Below are positions 9,506-19,738 of a stretch of 64,000 bases of DNA, in pieces (the first letter of the stretch is position 1; the number at the start of each line of letters is the position of its first letter). A model generated the notes under the pieces. That model had not been told where the DNA came from. It worked only from the letters and a program-made list of their open reading frames with translations, and searched no databases. Source of the stretch: CAG-390 sp003523225 (GTDB taxonomy: Bacteria > Bacillota > Clostridia > Oscillospirales > CAG-272). The position numbers and the translations under genes were made by a program. The stretch spans positions 327,442 through 391,441 of the forward strand of contig CABPZE010000001.1 in assembly GCA_902461815.1 (NCBI GenBank). The letters run 5' to 3'.

Positions 9506-9997
9506 TTACTGTGTAACAGTCTGCTCTTCGGTAACAAGCTTGTAAACTATCTTGTCGCCGTCATTTACCTTGCAGGTTACAGAGGTAGCGTTTTCAGGCG
9601 TTGCACCGTTTACCGTCCACACAAAATGTGTGTTTTTGAAGGTAGCGGAGTCGGCGTTGCTGGAAACTGCGGCGCTGTGCTGCTTGATAGTATCTCCACC
9701 GAAGGTTATTGAATCAACAGAACCGTCGGAAAGTGCTACATAGGTCGCCTCTCTTGCATTGATAAGAGCAATAAGAGCGTCGTTGACAGATATACCGGCA
9801 TCAACTTCAAGCTCGTTATTTCTCAGGAAGATCGCCTCAGCACCGTCGCTGTCAGTGTAATACACCTCAACGGAAACGATAATTTTATCTTTTTTGTCAT
9901 CGGGAGTGTCGTTGCCGTCGCAGGAAATACACATCGCGGAGAAGCCTACAAGCATTACCGCAGCCAAAATCAGTGAAATTAATTTTTTTGTTTTCAT
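9506..9997 (-). CDS. Exported DUF4430-like (transcobalamin-type) protein
   Basis: A 163-residue secreted protein with an N-terminal signal peptide (MKTKKLISLILAAVMLVGFS). A cysteine-containing site, CISC near residue 26, may act as an atypical lipobox. After an Asp/Lys linker the remaining ~120 residues fit a DUF4430 fold, with SVNDALIALI, then FVWTVNGATPENA and NDGDKIVYKL near the end. This fold is found in proteins that bind cobalamin or other ligands and in adhesive surface proteins. No sortase signal is visible. A near-perfect promoter, AAGGAGG site and strong terminator make it a well-expressed single-gene unit. Ligand unknown. Confidence 0.75.
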   Translation of the reverse strand: MKTKKLISLILAAVMLVGFSAMCISCDGNDTPDDKKDKIIVSVEVYYTDSDGAEAIFLRNNELEVDAGISVNDALIALINAREATYVALSDGSVDSITFGGDTIKQHSAAVSSNADSATFKNTHFVWTVNGATPENATSVTCKVNDGDKIVYKLVTEEQTVTQ

Positions 9998-10025
9998 AAA
10001 TATTCCTCCTTGTGGGTTCTAATAG

Positions 10026-10054
10026 ATTATACAATGCCAAAGCCGTTTTGTCAA
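10026..10054 (-). promoter_or_regulatory. Consensus sigma-A promoter of the DUF4430-like gene
   Basis: On the minus strand, TTGACA (10054-10049), a 17-base spacer and TATAAT (10031-10026) match the full consensus. They lie about 30 bases before the start codon. Confidence 0.9.
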
Positions 10055-10108
10055 TAGTATTAGTGCATAATTTTCAGCCTTATCAATTTTAACGTGCCAA
10101 AATTAAAT

Positions 10109-12727
10109 TCAAAACAGCTTAAGCAATCGCCTGTACAGATTAAGCCCGCTGTACTCGTCTCCCCAGCCTCCCGGAAGCCACGCTGACTGATTTGAATGAA
10201 TGTTCGAATTGACCGGAACTGCAGGAAGGTGATTATCATCAAGTATCCATGCTTCTGAGCTTGCGTGCTCGGTGCAGGCGTGATTATATGGCAGTCCGCT
10301 TCCGGAATGCATTCCGAAAAATCTGCCGTTGCCTGAAAGATTCTGATAATACGGGTAGTGACTGTTCAAATAAGGCGCAACTCCCGACGAGGTCTTTACA
10401 CAGGTGTACTGGGTGTCCGAAACATATATCTCCATCGGGAAGTTGCGGTTTACAAGCATTAGCGACTTCTGAACCAGGTTCTGCACCGGGCACTTGTCAC
10501 AAGCAACACCGCCGGTCTCAGAGTCAAACCACACCCATACATGACGGTCGCAGGAGGTCGTAGGCTCTGTCCCGCGTAGAAAATATCCGGTCTCGGCGCA
10601 ATTGCCGCGAGGATCAGCCTCGCACGCGGCGGTAATCAGCTTTCCTGAATATTTGCAGTAGGTGCATTTGACCACATCGTCCGAAACGCGGAAGGTCTTA
10701 AGCTCTTCAGTACCATCTTTCACCGCATCAAATATCGGCTGATGGATCTCTGTCATCATGGTGTTCCATACAATACCGGACGGGTTGTCTCCGGGTATTG
10801 CCTTGGGGTATTCGTAGCCATACCAGACGCCGCAGATGTAGTACGGTGAGTAACCGATAAACCAACGGTCATAGTTATCTCCGGCAGAACCCGTTTTGGC
10901 GGCAAGCTCGATCTGCGAATCCAGCTTGATATATCCGCTGTGCGCAACAACATTCTGAAGCAGCTTTGTCATTATTGAAGCCGTCGCCTCACTCAGCGCA
11001 ACAGTACCCTTGTAGTTATTCTGAAGTATGACATTCCCTGCGCTGTCCTCAACCTTAAGATAGGAATGCGGTTCATTGTAAACACCGTAGTTAGCGAAAA
11101 TAGAATATGCCGCAGTCATCTCTCGCACGGTCAGGCCGTAATTGAGCTGTCCGAGCGCCAACGCCGCATAGCCCTTGTCGGTGAGCTTCCGTCCACTCTC
11201 AAGAGTTCTGGATTCTATCAGATTTTCAAGCTTGAGAGTATCGTGACAGAAGCGAAATGACTTTTCAAGTCCAAGCAGATCCAGCACCTTGAGTGATACC
11301 GTGTTGAGCGAATTTTCGACTGAATATTTTATATTTGTTATACCGCGATAATAGTAGTCAAAGTTTTTGGGCCAGGCAACATTATCGGTAAAGGTAAACG
11401 GAGTATCGTCAAATACCGACGCATAGGTAATAAGCCCGCTTTCTATTGCCGGTGCATACACGGCAAGCGGCTTGATAGAAGAACCGGGAGAACGAGTTGT
11501 AGTCGTCGCATAGTTCTGAATACGGTTTCCGCTCTTTTCCCCTCGGGCGCCTACGACAGCAAGAATATCTCCGGTATCAGGATCGATCACAATTGCCGAA
11601 GACTGAGCCGGAATACCGGATTTGTTTTCGGGAAAATTTGAGTCGTCAAGATAAGTTTCCTCAAGTATCGTCTGGATCCTGTCGTCAACCAGAAGATAGA
11701 TCTTCCAGCCGCTGTTATACACCTGAAGCGCCGCCATTCTTTCGGAAACGCCGTACTGCTCGGCATAATCGCTGATAATATCCTCGATCGCCATATCGGT
11801 GTACCATGAGTTAAGATTTATCTCACGTGTATCGTCGGTAACGTTGAGGACAAGCTCCTTGTCATATGCCTCATCGTACTCGCGCTTGTTGATAAGTCCC
11901 TGCTCAAGCATAAGATCAAGCACCGTATTCCGGCGTTCAAGGTTGTCCTCGGGATGCGTTATCGGATTGTATTTTGAAGGATTCTTGGTAATTGACGCGA
12001 TCGCTACACACTCAATAAGCGTAAGCTCGCTGACATCTTTGTTAAAATACTTGTTAGCCGCTGCCTGAACTCCGTAGCATCCGGAGCCGAGATTTATGAT
12101 GTTGAGATACATTTCAAGTATCTCTTCCTTCTCCATCTTTTTTTCAAGGTCAAGCGCCCAAAGGATTTCCTGGATCTTTCTCTGTATTTTATACGAGTCG
12201 TCACCGGTAACGTTTTTTATCAGCTGTTGCGTCAGTGTCGAACCGCCGTAGTTTGAATCATCAAACCCCAGAAAAAAGTTTGCTCCCGCCTTTATCGTTC
12301 TCAGCCAGTCAACACCGTCGTGAGTGCGGAATCTCTTGTCCTCAACCGCGATAAAAGCATTCTGCAGATCTTCGGGGATCTGGTCATATCCGATATATAT
12401 ACTGTTTTTCGGACCGTAAAGACGTTCATTTTCAAGCTCCACCGCAGTACCGACACGGTTTGAACGGTCTGTGAAATCATAGCGGTAAACGCGCGTCGTG
12501 GTCGAGGTGTTGAAATCAAGCGTGAATTTGGACATATCGACTTCGGTTTCGACATAATTCTTAACATATATAGTGAAAGCGCAGACAACGATTATTCCGG
12601 TAAGCGCGCAGATAAGCAGAAATGTTATCAGCACACTGAGAAAACCGCGGAAGAACAATCCCGCGCCATGAATAAATATCTTTCCGGCTTTTTTTATTTC
12701 CTCAAGCCAGTTTATTTTTTTCTGCAT
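10109..12727 (-). CDS. Class A penicillin-binding protein (PBP1A-like)
   Basis: Bifunctional peptidoglycan synthase of 872 residues anchored by one N-terminal membrane segment (about residues 25-55). The GT51 glycosyltransferase domain carries the catalytic glutamate in EDKRFRTHDGVDW (about 129). The transpeptidase domain has the active-site SxxK in SPGSSIKPLAV, SLN and KTGSAG. A C-terminal extension contains several cysteines (CTYCKYSG and VACDKCP), possibly metal or disulfide sites. The ATG at 12727 follows AAAGG by seven bases and is preferred over an in-frame TTG at 12742. It appears to be transcribed alone. Confidence 0.95.
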   Translation of the reverse strand: MQKKINWLEEIKKAGKIFIHGAGLFFRGFLSVLITFLLICALTGIIVVCAFTIYVKNYVETEVDMSKFTLDFNTSTTTRVYRYDFTDRSNRVGTAVELENERLYGPKNSIYIGYDQIPEDLQNAFIAVEDKRFRTHDGVDWLRTIKAGANFFLGFDDSNYGGSTLTQQLIKNVTGDDSYKIQRKIQEILWALDLEKKMEKEEILEMYLNIINLGSGCYGVQAAANKYFNKDVSELTLIECVAIASITKNPSKYNPITHPEDNLERRNTVLDLMLEQGLINKREYDEAYDKELVLNVTDDTREINLNSWYTDMAIEDIISDYAEQYGVSERMAALQVYNSGWKIYLLVDDRIQTILEETYLDDSNFPENKSGIPAQSSAIVIDPDTGDILAVVGARGEKSGNRIQNYATTTTRSPGSSIKPLAVYAPAIESGLITYASVFDDTPFTFTDNVAWPKNFDYYYRGITNIKYSVENSLNTVSLKVLDLLGLEKSFRFCHDTLKLENLIESRTLESGRKLTDKGYAALALGQLNYGLTVREMTAAYSIFANYGVYNEPHSYLKVEDSAGNVILQNNYKGTVALSEATASIMTKLLQNVVAHSGYIKLDSQIELAAKTGSAGDNYDRWFIGYSPYYICGVWYGYEYPKAIPGDNPSGIVWNTMMTEIHQPIFDAVKDGTEELKTFRVSDDVVKCTYCKYSGKLITAACEADPRGNCAETGYFLRGTEPTTSCDRHVWVWFDSETGGVACDKCPVQNLVQKSLMLVNRNFPMEIYVSDTQYTCVKTSSGVAPYLNSHYPYYQNLSGNGRFFGMHSGSGLPYNHACTEHASSEAWILDDNHLPAVPVNSNIHSNQSAWLPGGWGDEYSGLNLYRRLLKLF

Positions 12728-12911
12728 TTGTCTGCCTTTCAATTATCCGAATTATTGATGATAGCCGCGGTAAGGCATCAGATATCTTCCAAACCGCAGA
12801 ATTATTTTACCACTTTATTTTGAATATATTATGAATTCGGGACAATAATAATGAAAAAGAAAATTTCAGGCGGCAGAACGCAAGTCCGCCGGCAAAATGA
12901 AGGATAAGAAT

Positions 12912-13349
12912 ATGAAAAACAAGCTCATAGCGTTTATTACCACAGCGGCGGTGCTTTCTCTTATTGTATCGACCGTCGCCGTTATCAGCTGCTCACGCGC
13001 GTTCTCAAAGAAAAACGATATAATACATGCCTACCCGGATACCGAACACAGACTTCCCGATTCCCCGATAACTCAATATTGCGATACAGATACACATGAC
13101 AACGATACAACTCCGGATACCGATAACGACGAGCCGGCAAAGAGCGCAGGTCTTTCCGAGGACGCGCTTTATCTGTTGATCTACGAAAACGATACACTGT
13201 TTGCCTTTGACGAATCAGGTACCGAAATATTTTCGTCACCGCTGAATGCCGACCGCCTGTCCGCCGCAGAGTCAGAGCTGCTTTACGGCGGAATAATGAT
13301 TGCGGGCGGTTCGGCGCTGCGCGAAGCGCTTGAAGACCTGCTCTGCTGA
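12912..13349 (+). CDS. Small exported protein with a BofC-like C-terminal region
   Basis: A 145-residue protein with an N-terminal hydrophobic segment (IAFITTAAVLSLIVSTVAVI) followed by SCS, a polar Asp/Thr-rich linker and a C-terminal ~60 residues (from EDALYLLIYENDTLFAFDES). The last part resembles the repeat that ends BofC and related small clostridial proteins, where an acidic-hydrophobic strand pattern is followed by ALREALEDL. The ATG at 12912 has AAGGA eight bases upstream and is preferred over the ATG at 12897. It is convergent with dnaE. The BofC link is a pattern judgement; BofC itself controls a forespore protease. Confidence 0.6.
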   Translation: MKNKLIAFITTAAVLSLIVSTVAVISCSRAFSKKNDIIHAYPDTEHRLPDSPITQYCDTDTHDNDTTPDTDNDEPAKSAGLSEDALYLLIYENDTLFAFDESGTEIFSSPLNADRLSAAESELLYGGIMIAGGSALREALEDLLC

Positions 13350-13375
13350 ACTCAGCAAAAATATAAAATCAACGA

Positions 13376-16300
13376 TCAGCGAAGCACGATATTCTCAGCT
13401 CCGGCAACCAAGACAAGCTCGGCTACAAGGCAGCCGCTTATATCTGCACCCGTCCGGCTGTCCTCATATTTTGCTTCATCTGCAAAATAAAACACAGTCC
13501 TCAGAGTGCCGTCAAAGATACCGACAAGATTGTCGCATTTTCTGTAAATCAGGCTGTCGCGCGAGGGGACTCTGATATAAAGCACACGCGGCTGTACGTG
13601 TTGCTGCGGTGCAGACGTGCGGGATGGCGTAATTCTTTTCAAAGTTGACACCGAGTCCGGTGTTACCGCGGCGGGCTTATACCTCTCATCCGTTATCAGC
13701 GGAATAATATGATTCAAAAGAATTTTGACCTCATCGCCGTCGCGCCCCTCGCGAATCGAAAGAGTTCCGCGCACGCATACCGCTTCGCCGTTCTGTATAA
13801 GCCCTCGGTATTTTTCAAAGCTTTTCGGAAAAACAACGACTTCGATCTGCCCGAAGCTGTCCTCAAGCCGGAAAAATGCCATCGTTTCATTCCCGCGTGT
13901 GCTTTTGCGGTTAAGTCCGGATATGATACCTGCCACCGTGACCGACTGCTTATCGGTATACCGAGCATCTGGGGAATATTCTCCACTCTGAACCTCATCG
14001 TCGGAATCGTCGGACATAAGGTCTCCTATCGACACCGGGGATAAGTCCTTTATATGCTTTGAGAAACCGTCAAGCACATGACCGGAAAAGCACATTCCGA
14101 CACTTTCTTTTTCATACTCCAGAAGCTGACGCAAAGGATATTCCGGAATATCCGGATAAACGCAGATCCCGCCCAGCTTCGTATCCGGATTTTTTTCGCT
14201 GTTCTGTTGCGATGCAACGGAAAACATATCAAGCTGACCGTCAAGGTTATGCCGGCTCTTTTCGGCGATTGCAGTCAGCGCCGGGTTCAAAGCCTCAACA
14301 AGACGCGAACGGTATACGCCGAAGCAGTCAAAAGCTCCTGCTTTTATAAGTGTTTCGATCATCCTCCGGTTAAGCTCGCTGTCGGACATACGTGTAAGAA
14401 AATCGTCAAAGCTTGTAAAAGCACCGCCGCTCTCACGTTCGCGTATTATTGCATCGACAAACTGCCTGCCGACGTTTTTTACCGCCAGAAGCCCGAAGGT
14501 AATGTTTTTTCCGCTCACGTGAAAATCGGAATAGCTTTGATTGACATCAGGCGGAAGTACCTTAATGCCGAACTTACCTGCCTCGGCAATATACTGTACC
14601 GTTTTGGTCTGATTTCCGAGCACCGATGTAAGCAGTGCCGACAGATATTCGCGCGGGTAATGCGCCTTGAGATAAGCCGTTCTGAATGAGATCACTGCAT
14701 ACGCGGCGGCGTGGCTCTTATTGAAGGCATAATTGGCAAAGCTCGCCATATCGTCAAACAGCTTTTCTGCGTCTTCCCTGCTCATCCCGCGCTCGGAAGC
14801 GCCGTTTATAAACTCCTCACGCTCTGCCTCAAGCGCATACGCCTTCTTTTTTGCCATAGCACGGCGCACGACATCGGCACGACCGAGAGAATATCCCGCC
14901 ATAATGCGGAATATACTCATGACCTGCTCCTGATATACTATGCAGCCATACGTTTCGGAAAGCACCGGGCGAAGCAACTCGCACGGATAAACAACGGAAT
15001 CCGGCTCATTTCTCCCTGCAATATACTTAGGGATAGAATCCATCGGTCCCGGACGATAAAGAGCAATTGCCGCAAGAATATCGTCTATCGAACGCGGTGC
15101 AAGACTTGTCAACATCGCGCGCATACCGGTCGATTCAAGCTGGAAAACTCCCAGCGTCTGTCCGCGTGAGATCAGCGCGTAGGTATCGGGATCGGAAAGG
15201 TCAACCTTTTCAATATCAAATTCGGGTTCACGCTCCTTTATCTGACGCACGGCACAGTCGATAATGGTAAGATATCTCAGCGCAAGAAAATCAAACTTCA
15301 AAAGCCCAAGCTCAGATACGGTATCCATATCGTACTGAGTTATAACGGCGCCGTTACTTACAGAAAGCGGAACATAATCTGTAATGGGAAGCTCTGTTAT
15401 AACTACTCCGGCTGCGTGTACAGACACATTTCTCGGCATTCCCTCCAGGGCGCGCGCGGTATCAATAAGATCACGTATCTTACCCGAAGATTCGTATTTT
15501 TCGCGAAGCTCCTCATTCTCCAGTGCATCGCCAAGCGTAACGCCAAGCTCACGCGGTATCAGCTTTGCTACCTCGTCAACCTCTGCATAAGGCATACCCA
15601 TGGCACGCCCGACGTCCCGAATGACAGCACGAGCCGCCATAGTACCGAAGGTGATTATCTGCGACACGTGCTCAGAGCCGTAGCGTTCTTTGACATATTT
15701 CAGCACCTCGTCGCGACGCTCATAGCAGAAATCAATATCAATATCCGGCATGCTTACACGTTCGGGGTTCAGGAATCTTTCAAAATAAAGCCCGAAACGT
15801 ATTGGATCAATGTCGGTTATTCCCGTCAGATACGCAGTAAGGCTACCGGCGCCGGAGCCTCTGCCGGGTCCTACCGGAATATCCCGGCTCTTGGCAAAGC
15901 CAACATAATCGGCGACAATAAGAAAATAGTCGGAATATCCCATATTTCTGATGACGGACAGTTCATAGTCAAGTCTTTCGCGGTATTCGGCTTCCGTGTG
16001 ACCCTGATACGGAACAGTGCTGTTTGCCATATATCGCTCAAGACCCTTAAGAGCCAGACCACGCAAAGCCTCGTCAGCTGTTACCCCACCCTCCGGGTGG
16101 AACGCCGGGAGGAGAGTTTTGCCGAATGAAAACTCAAAATTACATCTCTCTGCAATTTTTACGGTATTTTCAAGCGCACCTTCGTATGAACCGAACAGCG
16201 CCCGCATCTCATCCGTTGACTTATAGAAGAATTCATCGGTTTCAAATCCTGCCGGGCGACCGTCGGAAATTACACTGTTGGTTTGAATGCACATAAGCAA

Positions 16301-16957
16301 AGCCTGAGTTGCAGCATCCGTGCGTTTAAGATAATGCACGTCATTGGTGGCGACCATTCCTATCCCGCACTCGCGCGAGATCCTTGCAAGAGACGGAAGT
16401 ATCTGCCTCTGCTCAGCTATCCCATGATTCTGAAGCTCTATATAGAAGTTGTCTTTACCGAAAATGCTGCTGTATTTTTCGGCGACGGCTTTTGCGCCGT
16501 CATAGTCTCCCGCGACAAGACGGGAAGGTATCTCACCCGCAAGGCACGCCGAAAGCGCAATAAGTCCGCCGTGATATTTTCTAAGAAGCTCGTCATCCAC
16601 ACGCGGACGCGAATAAAAGCCCTCGGTATAGCCCAAAGACACTATTTTTATCAGATTTTTATATCCTGTTTCGTTTTCGCACAGAAGCACCATATGCCGC
16701 GCCGCATTTTCCCTTCCGGCGATCTTTTCAAAGCGGGAGCGCGGAGCCACATAAACCTCGCATCCGATTATAGGCTTTATTCCCTCCTCGCGGCAAGCCT
16801 TGAAAAATGCAACCGCGCCGTACATTGCTCCGTGATCGGTTATTGCGACCGCAGTGTGTCCCGCCGCCGCCGCCGCTTTTGGAATTTCTTTAATGCGGCA
16901 GGCGCCGTCAAGCAAACTGTATTCACTGTGCAGGTGGAGATGCACGAAGTCCGACAT
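13376..16957 (-). CDS. dnaE: DNA polymerase III subunit alpha (DnaE)
   Basis: Replicative DNA polymerase catalytic subunit, 1193 residues. The PHP domain opens with HLHLHSEYSLLDG (residues ~6-18). The palm has the catalytic aspartates in MPDIDIDFCYERRDEV, and a helix-hairpin-helix region precedes an OB fold (VTVAGIISGLNRKSTRGN, about residue 1000). This is the DnaE type rather than PolC, since no exonuclease domain is inserted. It is the last gene of an operon with HAD-murB-whiA and is convergent with the small exported gene. Confidence 0.97.
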   Translation of the reverse strand: MSDFVHLHLHSEYSLLDGACRIKEIPKAAAAAGHTAVAITDHGAMYGAVAFFKACREEGIKPIIGCEVYVAPRSRFEKIAGRENAARHMVLLCENETGYKNLIKIVSLGYTEGFYSRPRVDDELLRKYHGGLIALSACLAGEIPSRLVAGDYDGAKAVAEKYSSIFGKDNFYIELQNHGIAEQRQILPSLARISRECGIGMVATNDVHYLKRTDAATQALLMCIQTNSVISDGRPAGFETDEFFYKSTDEMRALFGSYEGALENTVKIAERCNFEFSFGKTLLPAFHPEGGVTADEALRGLALKGLERYMANSTVPYQGHTEAEYRERLDYELSVIRNMGYSDYFLIVADYVGFAKSRDIPVGPGRGSGAGSLTAYLTGITDIDPIRFGLYFERFLNPERVSMPDIDIDFCYERRDEVLKYVKERYGSEHVSQIITFGTMAARAVIRDVGRAMGMPYAEVDEVAKLIPRELGVTLGDALENEELREKYESSGKIRDLIDTARALEGMPRNVSVHAAGVVITELPITDYVPLSVSNGAVITQYDMDTVSELGLLKFDFLALRYLTIIDCAVRQIKEREPEFDIEKVDLSDPDTYALISRGQTLGVFQLESTGMRAMLTSLAPRSIDDILAAIALYRPGPMDSIPKYIAGRNEPDSVVYPCELLRPVLSETYGCIVYQEQVMSIFRIMAGYSLGRADVVRRAMAKKKAYALEAEREEFINGASERGMSREDAEKLFDDMASFANYAFNKSHAAAYAVISFRTAYLKAHYPREYLSALLTSVLGNQTKTVQYIAEAGKFGIKVLPPDVNQSYSDFHVSGKNITFGLLAVKNVGRQFVDAIIRERESGGAFTSFDDFLTRMSDSELNRRMIETLIKAGAFDCFGVYRSRLVEALNPALTAIAEKSRHNLDGQLDMFSVASQQNSEKNPDTKLGGICVYPDIPEYPLRQLLEYEKESVGMCFSGHVLDGFSKHIKDLSPVSIGDLMSDDSDDEVQSGEYSPDARYTDKQSVTVAGIISGLNRKSTRGNETMAFFRLEDSFGQIEVVVFPKSFEKYRGLIQNGEAVCVRGTLSIREGRDGDEVKILLNHIIPLITDERYKPAAVTPDSVSTLKRITPSRTSAPQQHVQPRVLYIRVPSRDSLIYRKCDNLVGIFDGTLRTVFYFADEAKYEDSRTGADISGCLVAELVLVAGAENIVLR

Positions 16958-16978
16958 ACTGACTCCCGCCTTTCGATA

Positions 16979-17890
16979 TTACTTATTTTCAGATATCTTA
17001 CTTTTCATTTTGGCAGCATAAGCGCATAGCTTCTGAAGCCTGTGGTTTACTCCGGATTTTGAAATAGGTGGAGAATGCTTTGCCGCCAGTTCCGAAATTG
17101 AACACTCCTGTTCTCTTTCCCTCAGCTCCGCTGTTTCGCGCAGCTCTGCGGGAAGCCCGGTAAAATATCCGTTTTCACGCAAAAAGGTAATTGCCTCAAG
17201 CTGCTCTGCCGCGGCGCTTACGGAACGCCCGATGTTTCTGATCTCACAGTTTGAGGCACGGTTGACATTACTGCGGAATTCTCGCATAAGATCCGACTGT
17301 ATCAACTTCATTGCCGCGCGGGATGCACCTGCCGCCGAAAGAATGTCCTGAACTCCTACGCTTCTCTTATAAATAAGCGAACAGCTTTCCGAGCGATGAG
17401 AAAGTATGGGCTTTTCACCGTTTGCCTCAAAAAAACAGGCAATTCTCTCAGCTCGCGAAGGGTCAGAGATCCGTATTTCAAGCCTTACCTCTTTATCAGG
17501 ATCGGAAAAACGCGCTGCTGACGAAAGAATACCCGCAAGAAACGCCGCCCGGCATCCTGCGCATTTAAGCTCGGGTATATCCGCCGTGACCTTTATCGGG
17601 TCGGAAATCTCTCCAAGAAAACCTGCAAATCTCTTTGATTCAAACTCAAATACCGTGATCTTTCTTCCGTAGCAGTTTTCAACCGTCGTATCGGGTTCGC
17701 GTCCGTATTGTTCAAGCAGTAGCTTGCGCGCCGATTCTGCCGCACATATATCCGGAATGCGGCACATGACCATTCCCGCAACACCATTTTCTGCATTAAT
17801 AAGCAAACCGTGAAGCAGACTTCTTCTGCAGCACGCCGATTGCGGAAGCGTTTCAAGAAGCTCCTGCCTTATTTCCTGTCCGAAGCTCAT
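16979..17890 (-). CDS. whiA: WhiA-type DNA-binding regulator
   Basis: WhiA is a conserved Gram-positive regulator that pairs a LAGLIDADG-endonuclease-like N-terminal fold with a C-terminal helix-turn-helix. It controls sporulation in Streptomyces and cell division or chromosome segregation in Bacillus. The 303 residues start MSFGQEIRQELLE and end with a helix-turn-helix (ISELAAKHSPPISKSGVNHR). The ATG at 17890 overlaps the murB stop (ATGA), a sign of coupling; a longer start at 17920 is less likely. In Bacillus whiA follows yvcJ and yvcK, but here it sits between murB and dnaE. Confidence 0.93.
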   Translation of the reverse strand: MSFGQEIRQELLETLPQSACCRRSLLHGLLINAENGVAGMVMCRIPDICAAESARKLLLEQYGREPDTTVENCYGRKITVFEFESKRFAGFLGEISDPIKVTADIPELKCAGCRAAFLAGILSSAARFSDPDKEVRLEIRISDPSRAERIACFFEANGEKPILSHRSESCSLIYKRSVGVQDILSAAGASRAAMKLIQSDLMREFRSNVNRASNCEIRNIGRSVSAAAEQLEAITFLRENGYFTGLPAELRETAELREREQECSISELAAKHSPPISKSGVNHRLQKLCAYAAKMKSKISENK

Positions 17891-18810
17891 TGTTTTTCCG
17901 GTATTCTGCGTATTTCGCATTCAAGTCTGATACCATAATTTTTAAATATCGTATTCTGAATGTGCTCTATAAGTAGACACACATCGTGCGATGTCGCGCC
18001 TCCGCGGTTGACAATAAATCCCGCATGTTTTTTTGACACCTCCGCGCCGCCGACCGAATATCCTTTAAGACCGCTTTCCTCGATCATCTTTCCAACATAA
18101 ACATCCGGCGCACTGCGTTTGAAAACGCTGCCCGCGCTCGGGTAATTAAGCGGCTGTTTCTCGACCCTGCGACGCATAAACTCATTCATCTTTTCGGATA
18201 TCGCGTTTACATCTGCCGCTTCAAGCTGAAGGTCAACGGAAAGCACGGTATATCTTTCTCCGTTTCCCACAATGCTTTTCCTGTACGAAAAGCACATATC
18301 CTTGTTTTCAAACTTAACGATATCATCACATTCCGAATCGTAAAGCGTTACCGTTTTCACAACATCGGCAAGCTCGCCACCGTAAGCGCCCGCATTCATG
18401 CAAACAGCGCCACCGCAGCTTCCGGGTATGCCATAGGCAAATTCAATGCCTGAAAGTCCGTTTTTTCGTGCAACAGATGCAAGTGCAAGCAAAGACGCCC
18501 CGGCGCCTGCACTTATGACAGTACCGCTGACGGAAATATCGCATATTTTTTTTGTAAAAATGACAGCGCCGCGATAGCCAGCGTCATCAAACAGAAGATT
18601 TGAGCCATTCCCGACCACCATATACCGGATACCGTTTTTTTTCGCGGAACTGATGGCTTTTGTGAGCTGACCCCCAGAATCCGGATATACTCCGACATCG
18701 GCATTGCCGCCGATGCGGAAGCTCGTGTGCTCGGAAAGTGGAACATCAGGCTCATATATTATGTCAAGCATATCAAGCGAATCAACATATTTCTTGAGAA
18801 TTTCGTCCAT
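17887..18810 (-). CDS. murB: UDP-N-acetylenolpyruvoylglucosamine reductase
   Basis: FAD- and NADPH-dependent enzyme that makes UDP-N-acetylmuramate for peptidoglycan, cytoplasmic. The 307 residues show the FAD-binding pattern (HTSFRIGGNADV near residue 27, GNGSNLLFDDAGYRG), GIPGSCGGAVCMNAGAYGGE, and the catalytic serine/glutamate region (YPSAGSVFKRS, then KHAGFIVNRGGAT). The length fits type II MurB. AAGGAG lies nine bases before the ATG. The gene overlaps whiA by four bases. Confidence 0.96.
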   Translation of the reverse strand: MDEILKKYVDSLDMLDIIYEPDVPLSEHTSFRIGGNADVGVYPDSGGQLTKAISSAKKNGIRYMVVGNGSNLLFDDAGYRGAVIFTKKICDISVSGTVISAGAGASLLALASVARKNGLSGIEFAYGIPGSCGGAVCMNAGAYGGELADVVKTVTLYDSECDDIVKFENKDMCFSYRKSIVGNGERYTVLSVDLQLEAADVNAISEKMNEFMRRRVEKQPLNYPSAGSVFKRSAPDVYVGKMIEESGLKGYSVGGAEVSKKHAGFIVNRGGATSHDVCLLIEHIQNTIFKNYGIRLECEIRRIPEKQ

Positions 18811-18833
18811 GTGCTGCTCCTTTTCGGCGTTTT

Positions 18834-19520
18834 TTATTCTCCGAGAATGGCAAAAAGCTCACCGAGCGCGTGTATCTCATACATCGGAGTGATACCTGCC
18901 GGAAGTATTTTATTTCTTGGATTGAACCAGCAGGTATCTATACCCGCGGCAATTCCTCCGGAAATGTCGGAAGTAAGTGAATCGCCTATGACCAGCGCCT
19001 TATCCGCTTCAAAGCCCTTAATATCGGACTTTATAAAATCAAAATATCCTGTTGATGGCTTTTCAAACCCGACCTCCTCTGAAATATATGATTTTTCAAT
19101 ATATTTCTTTATAGGCGAAGCGCCAAGGCGGCTCTCCTGAATGCTTTTTATTCCGTTGGTAATAATAAACAAGCGGTATCTGCCGTACAACTCGCGGCAA
19201 AGGCTGAGCGCACCGTCCATAAGAAATGATTTTTCGGCAAGCCGGTCTGTGTATTCAACGGCAAGTCGCGATGGATCGACGTCAAATCCGAACCGCTCGG
19301 TGAATATCTCGTAACGCCTTACTCTCAGTTTGTTCTTCTCAATTCCGCCTTTTTCAAGCAGCTTCCAAAGGCTGTCGTTTATCTCGCTGTAAGCCGAGAT
19401 CAGCTCATCGGTGGGTTCGATCCCAAATTTCAGAAGCGAATCGCTCAGCGCTTCGCGCTCGGAACGCTTGAAATCAAGCAGGGTATCATCTGCATCGAAA
19501 AGAAGGTATTCGTATTTCAT
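18834..19520 (-). CDS. HAD phosphatase, YjjG-like nucleotidase
   Basis: A 228-residue HAD-superfamily phosphatase. Motif I is LLFDADDTLLDF with the nucleophile Asp, motif II is IITNG, and motif IV is VIGDSLTSDISGG. The N-terminal DADDTLLDF and overall length match YjjG/YfnB proteins, which dephosphorylate non-canonical pyrimidine nucleotides in E. coli. Substrate here is unproven. It is the first gene of the murB-whiA-dnaE operon and has its own TTGAAA-17-TATAAT promoter. Confidence 0.88.
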   Translation of the reverse strand: MKYEYLLFDADDTLLDFKRSEREALSDSLLKFGIEPTDELISAYSEINDSLWKLLEKGGIEKNKLRVRRYEIFTERFGFDVDPSRLAVEYTDRLAEKSFLMDGALSLCRELYGRYRLFIITNGIKSIQESRLGASPIKKYIEKSYISEEVGFEKPSTGYFDFIKSDIKGFEADKALVIGDSLTSDISGGIAAGIDTCWFNPRNKILPAGITPMYEIHALGELFAILGE

Positions 19521-19581
19521 AGTCGGTCAGCCTCATCTTTGGAAGTTATTATTACGCCGAACCGTCGGCTCTTATGCTGAT

Positions 19582-19610
19582 ATTATACAACACGTTGAAC
19601 TTTTTTTCAA
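19582..19610 (-). promoter_or_regulatory. Promoter of the HAD-murB-whiA-dnaE operon
   Basis: On the minus strand, TTGAAA (19610-19605), 17 bases, TATAAT (19587-19582). It diverges from the coaE promoter about 70 bases away. Confidence 0.85.
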
Positions 19611-19676
19611 CATATTTGCGAATCTTTATTTAATCAGGTTATTTCTTTGAGACAGCATAACACTCAAAACTCAGTA

Positions 19677-19705
19677 TTGCATTTTTTCTTAAAGTGTAGT
19701 ATAAT
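19677..19705 (+). promoter_or_regulatory. Promoter of the coaE operon
   Basis: TTGCAT (19677-19682), 17 bases, TATAAT (19700-19705), about 34 bases before the coaE start. Confidence 0.8.
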
Positions 19706-19738
19706 ATTTTATATGTATATACTATGAGGAGCTTCGGT